A DNA stretch of 22,616 bases from Didymodactylos carnosus. Taxonomy: Eukaryota; Rotifera; Eurotatoria; Philodinida; Philodinidae. Position numbers and translations under genes: made by a program. Of this stretch, positions 1-10,256 are shown piece by piece. Where the stretch lies: the NCBI GenBank assembly GCA_905250885.1, contig CAJNOQ010002800.1, positions 1 to 22,616 of the forward strand, in the 5' to 3' direction. The notes under the pieces were generated by a model. The model was given only the letters and a program-made list of their open reading frames with translations, had not been told where the DNA came from and searched no databases. Numbering within the stretch: position 1 is the first letter of the stretch; each line of letters begins with the position of its first letter.

Positions 1-1
1 G

Positions 2-247
2 TTAGTTGTTATAGTAATACTCGGCTTTTCTTCCAATCATTCTCTCCCTTTGCCATCTTACTTGAACCTCTATGATGAATTCTGCTATATCCCTTAAGTG
101 GTTGGATTCCCTTAATCGGTGACCACACACCCTGCTCACGATTCTTTTCTCGCGACCTCCACACTGCCACTTATCGCTCCCTCTATGATGTGACTTTCTG
201 TATACTCTCAGCTTTAGTGATACTGTTCTACCAACAAAAAAGGCATT
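2..247 (-). pseudogene. Relic of a non-LTR retrotransposon reverse-transcriptase tail
   Basis: Read on the minus strand, 247 down to 2 is one open frame of 81 residues with no ATG near its upstream end. It ends in TAA at positions 4-2. The frame carries CGHRLRESNHLRDIAEFI followed by a VRW motif. This resembles the C-terminal tail after the RT domain of CR1/RTE/R2-like LINEs, where an LRE...(K/R)D motif precedes an RWAGHV-like motif. Here the RWAGHV equivalent is degenerate (RWQRERM). No catalytic RT motif lies in the window, and upstream of 248 the frame is closed by a stop. Base composition is less AT-rich than the flank. It is probably a dead 3' fragment. The family call rests on motif memory only and is moderate to weak. 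Confidence 0.4.
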
Positions 248-250
248 TTA

Positions 251-1481
251 AACGTTTTTCTCAGCTCTGATTCCGTTAATTTTCGGAAAAGGGCAGAAAG
301 TGCCACTAACTACTGCTGCCACTCTCCATGAGTGGGAATAGCCATCCTAAAATCTTACGGCAAGGTTTTACTACATGATCTTATGAGATCTTGAAAAATC
401 TTGACAGAGACACTGCAAATCATACGTATTCTTTTTCGTGAGATTATGCGGGACCTTACAAGTTCATACGATTTTTTGTTACAAAATCTTGTAAAGTTTT
501 GTAAGAAGTAATGAGTCACCTTTAGAATATGAATTTTGCTACGCCATACTATTATTATATTGTATACAATATACGCATAAAATCGTTCTCATGAATCAAC
601 TTTGAAAATCGTTTTATTCAGGTCTTGTCGAATTTTACGATACCTTGAAATAAGAATCTGATCTTACAAGATCTTATTTGAAAATTCATCGACCTGAAAA
701 GTTACACTGATCATAAAAGCTTTCTGAGTACGCCGCTAGCATAGAGTTTGTACTAGTTTATGTTACATGTTTCGATTTAGAATTGAGAACCGATGAACGC
801 CGTTCAGAAATATTTAGCATTATACTAAATTTTACATTCGTATTTTCGGTATAGCGTTCAAGGATGCGTCGAACTTCTACAAAGCAACTAGAAGTGAGTG
901 CGACGGCTCTAAATAGTGGACAGAAGACTCCCATAATAACTGAAAAATCTGAGTTTCTTTCCAGTAGAAATCTCTTAATGTTTTAGGCTTTAACTTTACA
1001 AAAGACGATTCATTTTTCGAAAATACTACGTCGGACAGCAAATTTGTTGTTTGTATCTCAATCCTAGTTCAAGGCTCTAATTGAGTACAGGATTTGATAA
1101 CGCGCATCACGCAAAATATTTTGGTCTCTAAAACTTAGTTTAGTTATTTATGCATTGTGTGATATCTTATCGTTGACTCTCCGGTTCAAGCAATAAAACA
1201 CTCAGAAACACGTTTTGGTAAACAGACGTCAATGAGCAAGAAAAAGATGAAACAAAATAAGATTTGTTTTTATTTATTGTTATGTTACAAAAACAGAATG
1301 ACGTCAAGAAATTAAATTGTCTCCATCTAGAAAATATTACGCTATAAGGAAAGAGAAAGAAGTTGAAATAGTTCCTCTTAAGTTTATAATAAAGTGTTTC
1401 TTTTAGATGCTTGAATTTTTAAAAGATTGGTCTTTGCTGATTTCAATTTCTTCTTTTAAATCTGTGTAACGGAAGAAGCAG
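251..1481. other. Intergenic region upstream of calpain-7
   Basis: I see no supportable gene here. From about 345 to 690 several short palindromes of the form GATCTT..AAGATC recur, for example GATCTTATGAGATC near 378, TTACAAAATCTTGTAA near 479 and GATCTTACAAGATC near 661. The last 200 bp are AT-rich and should hold the calpain-7 promoter and 5' leader. The sequence just before the calpain ATG ends in GAAGAAGCAG, which could be a splice acceptor. Confidence 0.5.
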
Positions 1482-4400
1482 ATGGTCGATATACCAAAAC
1501 TAGAAAACGATGCACGACAACATGCTTCTAAAGCTGTTGAATTAGATCGTGTCGGAAATATTGAAGAAGCAATATTTTATTATGTTGAAGCAGCTCAATC
1601 ATTAATAAGTGTTCGTGAAATTCAACAACAATCAAATTCACAAATTAAATCATCCTTACCCAATTTAAATAAACTAATTGAAGATTATATTAAACGTGCT
1701 GAACAGTTGAAAGCTGATGTACGCCAGAACCCAATAAAAAGTCTTCATTTAAAAGATAAATCGGAGAAGAATGTTGAACGTGCAAGATATCTGTTAACAC
1801 AGGGACTTGATAAAGATGAAAGTGGAGAAATCGATGTAGCATTTAAATTGTGTAAGAAAATTATAATTTATATTAAAATTCTACAATAATATTGTATTGT
1901 CTTTTTGTTAGATGAAGAAGCTGTTACACTATGTTTAAACGAAAAGAAAACATGTGATAATATACCATTGAAAGATCAATTGGATAAGATTGCACGATCG
2001 GCATTGGAACGAGCTGAAGAAATAAAAAAAAAATTAAAACTTGATTTAAAAACATTAAGATTACCTTCACCACCGAGAGATAAAATCATCGATGATGAAC
2101 AACAACAACCGTTGGATATTGATCAACAAAATATTAATATTGTTGACAAACGAGCAAAATTATCAGCGCATGAATTAGTTGTATTACGACGTGGTTCAAA
2201 AATAAATGGACGAGATTATGTACCATTTTTTGCTATTGATTTGAAGGAACGTTTTGCTTTTCAAACTCCATTTCAAGACACTGCTGGCTATCTAAAATTA
2301 GGTATAGTTATCGTATTATGAAAAAAATAAATAATCAATCATATTCATGATCTCATTTTATACAACTTTTTTTCTTTTAAGCACCAAAACAGCAAACACA
2401 TTTTACTCGTTGGGCAAGACCGGATGAAATCATGGCAGAACCAAAAATGGTATGCTGATTTTTTATACTGTTCACAGTTCTTTTCTTTTCATATAGTCAA
2501 AATGACCACGTGAGAAGGGTAAAAGTAAAGCTTTAAAGTATAAAAATCAGATTGCCTGTATAAAGAAAGGATTATTACAAAGTTTTTGGTTAACCTCTAA
2601 TGCAATTTATGCGAAAAGTAATTACAAGTGACACCATTATGATGGTGTCACTTGTAATTATTCCAAAATTAACATCTTCAGAGGTTAATCAAAACTTTAT
2701 AACCCTTTTTTTATATAGACAATCTGATTTTTATAGTTTAAAGCTTTACCTTTACTCTTTCCACGAGGTCATTTTGGCCATATGTTTATAAATTCAATTT
2801 TCTTCTAGGTTATGGCATTATCTTATTTCAGTATTAAACAAGATTTGATTTCTGATTGTTCATTTGTAGCAAGTTTAGCTGTCAGTGTACAATATGAAAA
2901 AAAATTCAATAAACACCTGGTGACTAGTATCATTTATCCGCAAAATAACAAAGGTATAGCCTTTCGTATCAACTGTGACGTAGAGCGTTTGTGCCATAAG
3001 GTGTACCGTATCCATTACTTTATCTGTCTTTAAGTAATGTTAGTTAATACAGAATTTCTTTTGACTATGTTAGTTTAAACAAGGAATACATGTTTACCAT
3101 TAGATACATCTCTGAAAAAAAGGAAATATAACCAGATCGGTTTCATCGTTTTAGGAGAACCAGTCTACAATCCGTGTGGAAAATATATGGTGCGCTTCCA
3201 TTTAAATGGTATGACTCAACTTGACTTTACTCATTTAATGAAGAAATCACATTAAATTTATTGGCTCTTTTAGGTGTTTGGCGTAAAGTTATAATTGATG
3301 ATTATCTTCCTGTCGATCGACATAATCGGTATGACAATATTAACTTGTATGTTGACATTTTTTATAAGAACTTTGTATTTTATTACAGTTTATTATGTTC
3401 GGCAACCACTAATAAAAATGAAATCTGGGTCAGTTTATTAGAAAAAGGTAGACTTACGGAGACGTAACGACATAAATTTAATATTTTTGTACTTTATCAG
3501 CTTATATGAAAGTGATGGGTGGCTATGACTTTCCCGGCTCCAATTCGACCGTTGATCTTCATGCTTTGACAGGTAAACTACTGAATAATAAATTGTTTAC
3601 AATACTGTATTCAAATTGGTTTTCTTTAGGATGGATACCAGAATTGCTAACATTACATCACTCGGATACACCATTTGATAAAGATAAAGAATTTGATCGA
3701 ATGTTTGAACGATTTCATCTTGGCCATGTTTTAATTACAGTAGCCACTCCTACTTTGTCGACAGAAGACGAAGAGCGTAGCGGTTTAGTTAGTAGTCACG
3801 CTTATGCATTACTGGATATGAGAAAGATAAGTGGTCACAAATTAATAATGTTAAAAAATCCATGGTCACATTTGGAATGGAAGGGAAATTTTAGTGATCA
3901 CGATTCAACTAATTGGACACCAGAACTCGTGAAAGCACTCAATTATGATCCAAAACTACAAGTCGATATTGACAATGGTGTGTTCTGGATTGATTATAAT
4001 TCACTGTGTAAGTGCTATAGCAAATTCGTCTATCCAAATAAATGGATTATTTTGCAAGATATATTTTTTTTAAATAGGTCATCATTTTGAGAATTTTTAT
4101 CTTAATTGGAATCCATCGTTATTTGATTATACAACTGTTATACATAATACGTGGTCAGCTAGACAAGGTCCTGTAAAAGATCTGTATAATTTAGGCGATA
4201 ATCCTCAGTATTGTCTTCGAATTAATTGCAAAAAGAAAGCATCAGTATGGGTATGAACTATTAAAGATTTCTTATTATTGCTAAAATTCGAACCTTCTTT
4301 TATCTGTTTAATTCTTTTTTTTCAGGTATTATTAACACGTCATATAACAGAACGTCAAGATTTCGCTGTAAATAGAGTGTTCATAACACTGTTTGTATAT

Positions 4401-5867
4401 AAAAATGGTGGCCATCGACAATAGTGAGTTGCTGTTATAAATAATATACAGTGGCTCGAAAAATTATTCGTCTGTTTTTATTTGAATGCCATAATACCTC
4501 GTCAATCATATAATACTCAGAATAAATTTGAAAAAAGACGTAAATAATTTAATGTAATGTTAAATAAAGATTCCTTCGAAATTTCTGAAACCAAGCTCGC
4601 TCCATAAAAACTGAAAAATTCTTCCCTAAATTTGATCGAGAAATGTTTTACAAATAACTTCATACTAAAGAACAAATATTTCTAAACAAAATGAGAGGTC
4701 TTCAAGCTCTCTATGACATTTTTTTCATTCAGAAACAGCATTCAATTTATGAAAGGTTTTGAGGGCATATCATTCGTGTTTTCCCGTTAATTTTGCTGAT
4801 TCTGGTGATATGGAACCTTTCGTAAATTGAATACTGTTTCATGAAAAAAATGCCATGGGGAGCTCGAAGACGTCTCATTTTGTTCAGAAATGTTTGCTCT
4901 ATAACATGGAGTTATTTATAAAAAATTTCTCGATCGAATTTGGGCGAGCATTTTTTTGAGATTTTGGTTTTCTACAGACCTTGGTTTCAGAAATTTCGAT
5001 GAAATCTTTATATACGTCACATCAGATTGAAAATTCTTTTAGCTGTTCACATCTTTTTTCCAAATTTATTCTAGGTATTATGGTTGAAGAGAAAAATTAA
5101 AAATAAAGACGAATAAATAATTTTTCGAGCCACTATATATGGAGTTTTTCTATATTAAACATAATGTTTTCTTTTCAATAGTTATCCTAATGATCCTAAA
5201 CCACTACAAGAAGGTACGCTTTTGTTCTGATGTTTTTTTTTAGAGTTTTTCTACGAAAGTTTGACAATTTTTGTGTCATTCTTTCTAGGTGTCAAAACAA
5301 ATTCTGCTCATTATCTTGTTAAATTGACTTCAGATGGTACAGATGGTGTTGGACAATCATTTTATACACTAGTGGTATCACAATATGAAAAAAAATGTTG
5401 ATATTTATTATTCGCTACGTGTTTATTCAACATGTGAAATCAGTTTAAATGAAATACAAGACTATTATAATGCAAAATATCAACAAGAAATAACAGGAAA
5501 ATGGGAGGGAATTAGTGCCGGTGGTTGTCAGAATAATACAGCAACGTATAAAAACAACCCATTATATCAATTAGTGTTAAATAACTCTGAAGCAAATAAT
5601 TATCTAAAAATTGAACTAAGAGCTCCTAAACAATATCAAGTTGGTTTTGAAATATTGTGTAAAGAAACAAAAGTATCAAACGCCGCTGGACAATTTCAAA
5701 ATGCTGATTCTGGTAGTTATCGACCTGGATTTTGTTTATTAACATTAGATAATATTCCAGGCGGAACATATACAATCAGACCCGCCACTTTTGATAGTGG
5801 AAAGGAAGGTCCATTCTTTCTTAACATAGCATCATCGCATCATTATACACTGACTAGGATCCAATAG
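1482..5867 (+). CDS. CAPN7: Calpain-7-like cysteine protease, 13 exons, frameshift in the last exon
   Basis: Exons: 1482-1851, 1912-2301, 2382-2449, 2809-2953, 3155-3208, 3274-3328, 3389-3447, 3501-3572, 3630-4007, 4078-4250, 4326-4423, 5182-5213, 5289-5867; every intron is GT..AG. The model would give about 823 residues (human CAPN7 has 813) with family order: two N-terminal MIT repeats, a CysPc protease domain and C2-like C-terminal domains. Catalytic residues are visible: Cys293 in [10 protein letters not shown], His461 in SHAYALLD and Asn481 in KNPWSH, so the protease core looks active. CAPN7 is a cytosolic calpain lacking the EF-hand penta-EF domain; its MIT repeats bind ESCRT-III proteins. 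The exons total 2473 nt, one over a multiple of three. The break is an A8 run at 5388-5395: as written, the frame stops at TGA 5399-5401 after about 668 residues, while the family-like sequence resumes in another frame and runs to 5867. This is either a real truncating mutation or a homopolymer error. Two introns carry fold-back elements. Confidence 0.93.
2490..2784. mobile_element. Fold-back MITE inside calpain-7 intron 3
   Basis: This is a single large imperfect palindrome of about 295 bp centred near 2639. The outer ends read CATATAGTCAAAATGACC and, on the other strand, CATATGGCCAAAATGACC. The inner arms are perfect at 2621-2658 (AATTACAAGTGACACCAT and its complement). Intron 3 (2450-2808, 359 bp) would be about 65 bp without it, the size of its neighbours, which supports insertion into a pre-existing intron. 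A TA duplication is possible but blurred because the symmetry runs through it. The apparent ORF at 2600-2791 lies within the palindrome and is not a gene. The superfamily is unknown. Confidence 0.8.
4449..5135. mobile_element. Non-autonomous Tc1/mariner-type fold-back element in calpain-7 intron 11
   Basis: The left end CAGTGGCTCGAAAAATTATT and the complement of the right end (TAGTGGCTCGAAAAATTATT) match at 19 of 20 bases. Both ends are flanked by TA (4447-4448 and 5136-5137), as expected for Tc1/mariner transposition. The arms pair imperfectly over roughly 300 bp each, with an unpaired centre near 4770-4800. There is no transposase frame. Removing 687 bp plus one TA leaves an intron of about 69 bp (total 4424-5181, 758 bp), again the normal local size. 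The terminal motif is typical of mariner-like families in invertebrates; the exact family is not known. Confidence 0.85.
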
Positions 5868-6520
5868 AAAACTGATAAAGAAAACAAACAAATGTAATAC
5901 ACTTAAAAATGTTTTTCTCTCTTTTTTTCTCTCTTTTTTTTCTCTCTTAGTTGTCAGTTCATTGTATCTTTTGTCATGACATACTTTATCCTATCTCACG
6001 AGGTTGAAATCACACTAGATTCACATGATGTTGTTTTCATTAAACGTGTTATTCAATGTCAACCATTTTGTTTCACTTTCTTTTATTGTTTTTGAATATT
6101 CCAGTGCAGATTATATATTTATGTACATATGCTGCGTTTTTGTCATATGCACTTATTTTCCTATATTTAACTGTGCCAGGATGAATGAAGATTCGTGTTG
6201 AATATTACTCTTGTTTCTCAATTTATGATTTTATTTTTCATCCCTACATTTTATTTCCTCGAGCTGAATCAAAGAGTTACTGTCTGAATATTTATCTAAA
6301 CTACATTTTATTTTCTCTGTAATGCAAGATTGTCTTTCTTTTCTGTGAATATCGCTTTATTGATCAAGAGTGCCATTCTTCTTTCACCAATGATGTGTAT
6401 TTATGTACAGTAACGATGTTGATAGCAACAAACAGTACTGATATAAGATTATCATTATTTTTACTACGAATACTTATAAAAAGTTGTTGCAAATATTAGT
6501 AATTTATTTTTCAAAAAATT
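5868..6520. other. Calpain-7 3' flank, with a pyrimidine-rich tract
   Basis: No gene is visible. A near-pure pyrimidine tract with repeated CTCTCTTTTTTT units lies at about 5911-5949 and ends in TTAG, so it could mimic a splice acceptor. No AATAAA was found close behind the calpain-7 stop codon. The rest is T-rich sequence without clear repeats. Confidence 0.4.
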
Positions 6521-6895
6521 ATGGTCATTGATCTGTCTGGCGTGGACGCTCTTAGAAATACACACGAGATCAGTGAAGTGTTTTTAGGAGAAGAGAAATT
6601 TTTTGTATTGCTCAACGAACAAGAAAAGTTCGTGTTCTCGAACGGTTCAGTGACATTGGCAGTATACATTCATGAAACAAACAATACCAAGAACATAGAT
6701 ACTATTAATTTTGAGATTATCGTTGTACTTAACTTTAATCATACGGGAAATGGAGTTTATAAATACTACTTTCCAAATGAAACTGCATCATTGAAAACAT
6801 TAGCGTCGTACAATATAAAAAATGAAATTGTGATATGTGGCCTATGTCACCAATTTATCAATCATTTATACTACATGAACATCAAAGGATTTTGA
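6521..6895 (+). CDS. Unrecognised ORF, 124 residues
   Basis: This ATG-started open frame of 124 codons is not closed by a stop in a locally AT-rich region, where random stops should be frequent. The product is mixed polar and hydrophobic, with several predicted N-glycosylation-type NxS/T sites (NGS, NNT, NHT, NET), but it has no obvious signal peptide, membrane span or known motif. A run of alternating hydrophobic residues in the middle suggests beta strands. I do not recognise the family. No intron is needed, but the ORF could equally be one exon of a larger unrecognised gene or a chance frame. It lies between calpain-7 and JMJD6, both on the same strand, with more than 600 bp on either side. 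Confidence 0.3.
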   Translation: MVIDLSGVDALRNTHEISEVFLGEEKFFVLLNEQEKFVFSNGSVTLAVYIHETNNTKNIDTINFEIIVVLNFNHTGNGVYKYYFPNETASLKTLASYNIKNEIVICGLCHQFINHLYYMNIKGF

Positions 6896-7766
6896 GAACA
6901 AATCGTTCAAATTATTCCATTGTTTTGACGAATATAATTAATTAATGAGAGACTAAGCCAGACTATATACTACTGGGAAACGTTAGTAGTTTCAAGGGGT
7001 TAAAAACACTTGTTTCAAATTCTTTTATCTTCAATTCGGTATTTACTTGCTGAACGACGTTCACAAAAAATAATTAATGACACAGTCATATGAAGGTATT
7101 ACACTACTATCCACTTCTTCTGTACTAGTTTAAAACTACAATTTCTGAGCAACGAATGGATGTAAATCATAATTTTTTATCAAAAGATATTTGGTACCAA
7201 TCTGAAAATGATAAACAATCAGAAATCGAGGTGAAATCAAAATTGAGGCGACTATTACAGCTGAAATAATGCACGCCAAAACAATTGCTACTTTATACAC
7301 TAATTTTCACATCAATCGAATATCAAACATTGCATTAAGAAATTCTTTAAATGTGTTTGTTGTTGCTTTATTTATTCGAGATTTTGTTGATGATTTATTG
7401 TTTTTATAAATACTGTTCATCTTACTCTCTATCACTCATACAGTGAGAGCAATTTTTCAAACTCAATAAGTCTTTATTCACTTAATATTGATCTATTTAA
7501 GTGTTTAAGAGTCGCATAGCTATTTGCAACAGTGTAGAAGTATAACTAACAGTGTATAGTTTAATTTTTTATGATTAGAACTTTCATCTTTTGTTATTAA
7601 TTATCGTGGCGCCTGTTTGAAAATAGTTTCACTGTTTGTATCTTCTTATAAACTGAATAAGAACAATTTTCTTTTGTTTTAGATAAAGAGAATAGACGAT
7701 TTGTTTTCTTCTTTTATTTTACACCTGTTTTATACCGTTTATAGTTATGTTTATTTCATCTAAAAT
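6896..7766. other. Intergenic region and likely JMJD6 leader
   Basis: No coding frame stands out. An acceptor-like TTGTTTTAG followed by ATAAAGAG occurs at 7674-7690, about 85 bp before the JMJD6 start, and may mark a leader intron or a trans-splice site. The remainder is AT-rich without clear repeats. Confidence 0.35.
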
Positions 7767-9294
7767 ATGAATTCTCGAACGATTAAACGTATCAATGCCG
7801 CTAAATTAAAAGGTCGTAGTGAATTAAAATTAGAAGATTGGACAAAAAATGGTTACTATAATGATATTGAAATAACAGCAGTCAATGATCAACTAGAACG
7901 TATTGATGCTAGAAATGTAACGCACGAAGAATTTGTAGAAAAATATGAACGAACAGGAGTGAGTTGTTATTGTTTTTTGTGATGAACTGTTATTTATTAC
8001 AGCAGAAATTCATTCGTGATAAAAAACCTTGTTAACTTAGAAATAAATCTGTTTTTGAAGGGATAAAATAGTCACATTTTCATCCAAGGAAAAAAGAGAA
8101 GAAAACTAAATGATTTAATATTAAATATTATTTGAGTTCGTGGTATTTGAGAGTAACTTGTGACTGTTTTTCTATGTATACTCTCGATTACCGTTGAGTT
8201 ACTTTTTTTCAAGACTCCCGTAATGATTCAACATTCAACTGATGATTGGCCAGCATTTGATAAATGGACAACAGTTCGTCTGGGAAAAAAATATCGCAAT
8301 CAAAAATTTAAAATTGGTGAAGATGATAAAGGTCACTCTGTTAAAATAAAAATGAAATATTTTTTGGATTATGCTGAAAACAATCGAGATGATTCACCGT
8401 TATATTTATTTGATTCATCTTTTGGCGAGCATCCTAAACGACGTCGATTAATGGAAGATTACGATGTTCCCGAATATTTTATCGAAGATTTATTTCATTT
8501 AGTTGGGTAAGGGTTAGATAGATAAAATCGCGTAAGTATATTGTACACATATTATTCATTTTAGCATTGTTTTTGAACTATACTTGTAGAGAAACACGAC
8601 GGCCACCTTATCGTTGGTGGTGTATAGGACCAGCACGATCCGGTACTGGTATTCACATTGATCCGTTAGGAACATCGGCATGGAACGCTTTAGTACAAGG
8701 ACACAAACGTTGGTGTTTGTTCCCACCAGAAACGCCAAGAGAATTGTTGAAACCAACACATGTGGAAGGCGGAAAACAAAAGGACGAAGGTATCACATGG
8801 TTTAAAGTTGTTTACCCAAAAACACAAACAAGCCTGTGGCCAAAAGAATATCCATGTATTGAAACAATTCAACATCCCGGCGAAGTTATTTTTGTACCTG
8901 GTAAGTAATCATCTACTTCTTTTCTTATTCGATCTTACCATTGGTTTACTTCTCTTTCTCAGGTGGATGGTGGCATGTTGTATTGAATATGGACTTAACA
9001 ATAGCTTGTACTCAAAACTTTTGTTCATCAGTTAATTTTCCAATTGTATGGAGTAAAACGGTTAAAGGACGTCCTAAAATGTCTCAGAAATTTATGGCAG
9101 CATTAAAACGGAAACGTCCTGATTTAGCAAAAATAGCAGAAAAAATCGATTCAAATACTGATTATGGAATTCAATCTGATACATCTAGTTCATCATCGAG
9201 CTCATCAAGCACAGACTCATCTCCTTCATCAGACGATAGTTCTGATGAAACTGGACCAATTGTAAAAAAAAGACGTTTGTCTCAACAACAATGA
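7767..9294 (+). CDS. JMJD6: JMJD6-like JmjC-domain lysyl hydroxylase / arginine demethylase
   Basis: Exons are 7767-7958, 8214-8506, 8590-8900 and 8963-9294, giving exactly 375 residues (human JMJD6 has 403). JMJD6 is a nuclear Fe(II)- and 2-oxoglutarate-dependent oxygenase that hydroxylates lysines of splicing factors such as U2AF65; its arginine demethylase activity is debated. The JmjC iron ligands are all present: His184 and Asp186 in [12 protein letters not shown], and His270 in GGWWHVV. Lys201 in GHKRWC sits at the 2-oxoglutarate position. All four residues are offset by three from human. The N-terminus keeps the basic KR-rich start, and RDDSPLY(L)[12 protein letters not shown] is nearly identical to the family. 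The C-terminus carries the serine-rich tract typical of JMJD6, followed by KKRR. Introns are 255, 83 and 62 bp. The start is the only upstream ATG matching the family N-terminus. Confidence 0.97.
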
Positions 9295-9792
9295 TAACTA
9301 TAAACTTGATAAAGAGCATAAATGTGATTTACCTTAGTTGTAAACAGGCCATTAAGAATAAAAAATTGATTAGGATACGCTTCCAGTAGTGAAAGACCTT
9401 CAGAAATGTTCAATTTCATTTCAAGTTCATTTCAAATTGTTAAACTGAAACTTATTTTTTGAGAATTATGCCTATCTCTCGTAGAGAAAAACAGCAGCAA
9501 GAGATGTTTTCTTGGTGAAAGTTTCTGTAGATCTTTTTCAGTCATAATACGACCAATCCAGGTGCATTTTTCTGTTTTCTTTTGCATATTTACACGACGT
9601 GTTTGTATTATTGTTATTTGTTCATTTTTTGTTATTATCTGTCATCTATTTTTCATGTTTTGATACGTGTGCAAGACAAGGCGTGTTGAAATGTATTACA
9701 AGCGAATTAAAACTGAAAAACTAAACAAACAAAGTTTGATCGAAAATAGTATATGTTTCAGAAAAAAATGAAGCATATAGAACGACATTCAT

Positions 9793-9827
9793 TCATCCGA
9801 ACAGCTACTGAGTAGCTGTTCGGATGA
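9793..9827. repeat. Perfect 35-nt palindrome (17-bp arms, 1-nt centre)
   Basis: TCATCCGAACAGCTACT is followed by one G and then its exact reverse complement. It directly abuts the larger palindrome that starts at 9828. It lies between JMJD6 and sideroflexin, about 500 bp behind the JMJD6 stop. No T-run follows, so it is unlikely to act as a simple terminator. Confidence 0.95.
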
Positions 9828-9890
9828 TTTCATTTGTATCGAAAGTAGAATAACTTAACTTAAGCTATTCTACTTTCGATACAAATGAAA
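9828..9890. repeat. Near-perfect 63-nt palindrome (25-bp perfect outer arms)
   Basis: The outer arms (9828-9852 and 9866-9890) are perfect complements over 25 bp, beginning TTTCATTTGTATCGAAAG. After one mismatched pair, the centre CTTAA-C-TTAAG is also palindromic, so the whole 63 nt folds on itself. It begins at the base after the 35-nt palindrome ends. Such perfection implies recent formation, strong constraint or gene conversion. Confidence 0.95.
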
Positions 9891-10256
9891 AGTCAGATTT
9901 ATAGAATTTCTTGATGAGAGAACTAGACTGACACTACTCTATCAACAAATATCATGGTCCACATGATTCGTTCAAAATGAAAGGCTTGCTTCAACCAGAT
10001 TGTGAGTCAACTGACACCGTTAACAGACTATATAAATTTTAAGATTAGTTAACTGAAAAACTTAGGCAATGTCATGAACGGCAATACCTAGAAACACATT
10101 ACTCGTAATTTTGCGTAACAGCTCATGAATTATATATGTATTTTGTACCTTTTTGTTTAGAGAATGAATGTTTTACACACACACACGTCTCTCTTGGAAA
10201 AATTTCCTTAATGACATATTATATTGCCTTTTAGATTATTTAGAATTATCGTAGAA

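Larger units (their letters stand above)
9295..10256. other. JMJD6 3' flank and sideroflexin upstream region
   Basis: AATAAA at 9357-9362, 63 nt behind the JMJD6 stop, is a plausible poly(A) signal. Apart from the twin palindrome at 9793-9890 I see no gene. An acceptor-like CCTTTTAG ends at 10234, shortly before the sideroflexin start codon. Confidence 0.5.

Noticed and set aside
1183..1195. GGTTCAAGC, resembling a tRNA B box
   Set aside because: There is no A box, no acceptor stem and no cloverleaf around it.
2600..2791. 63-codon plus-strand ORF
   Set aside because: It lies wholly within the palindromic element in a calpain-7 intron and runs across its symmetry axis.
8556..8875. Minus-strand ORFs opposite JMJD6 exon 3
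   Set aside because: They are antisense shadows of a strongly conserved exon and match no family.
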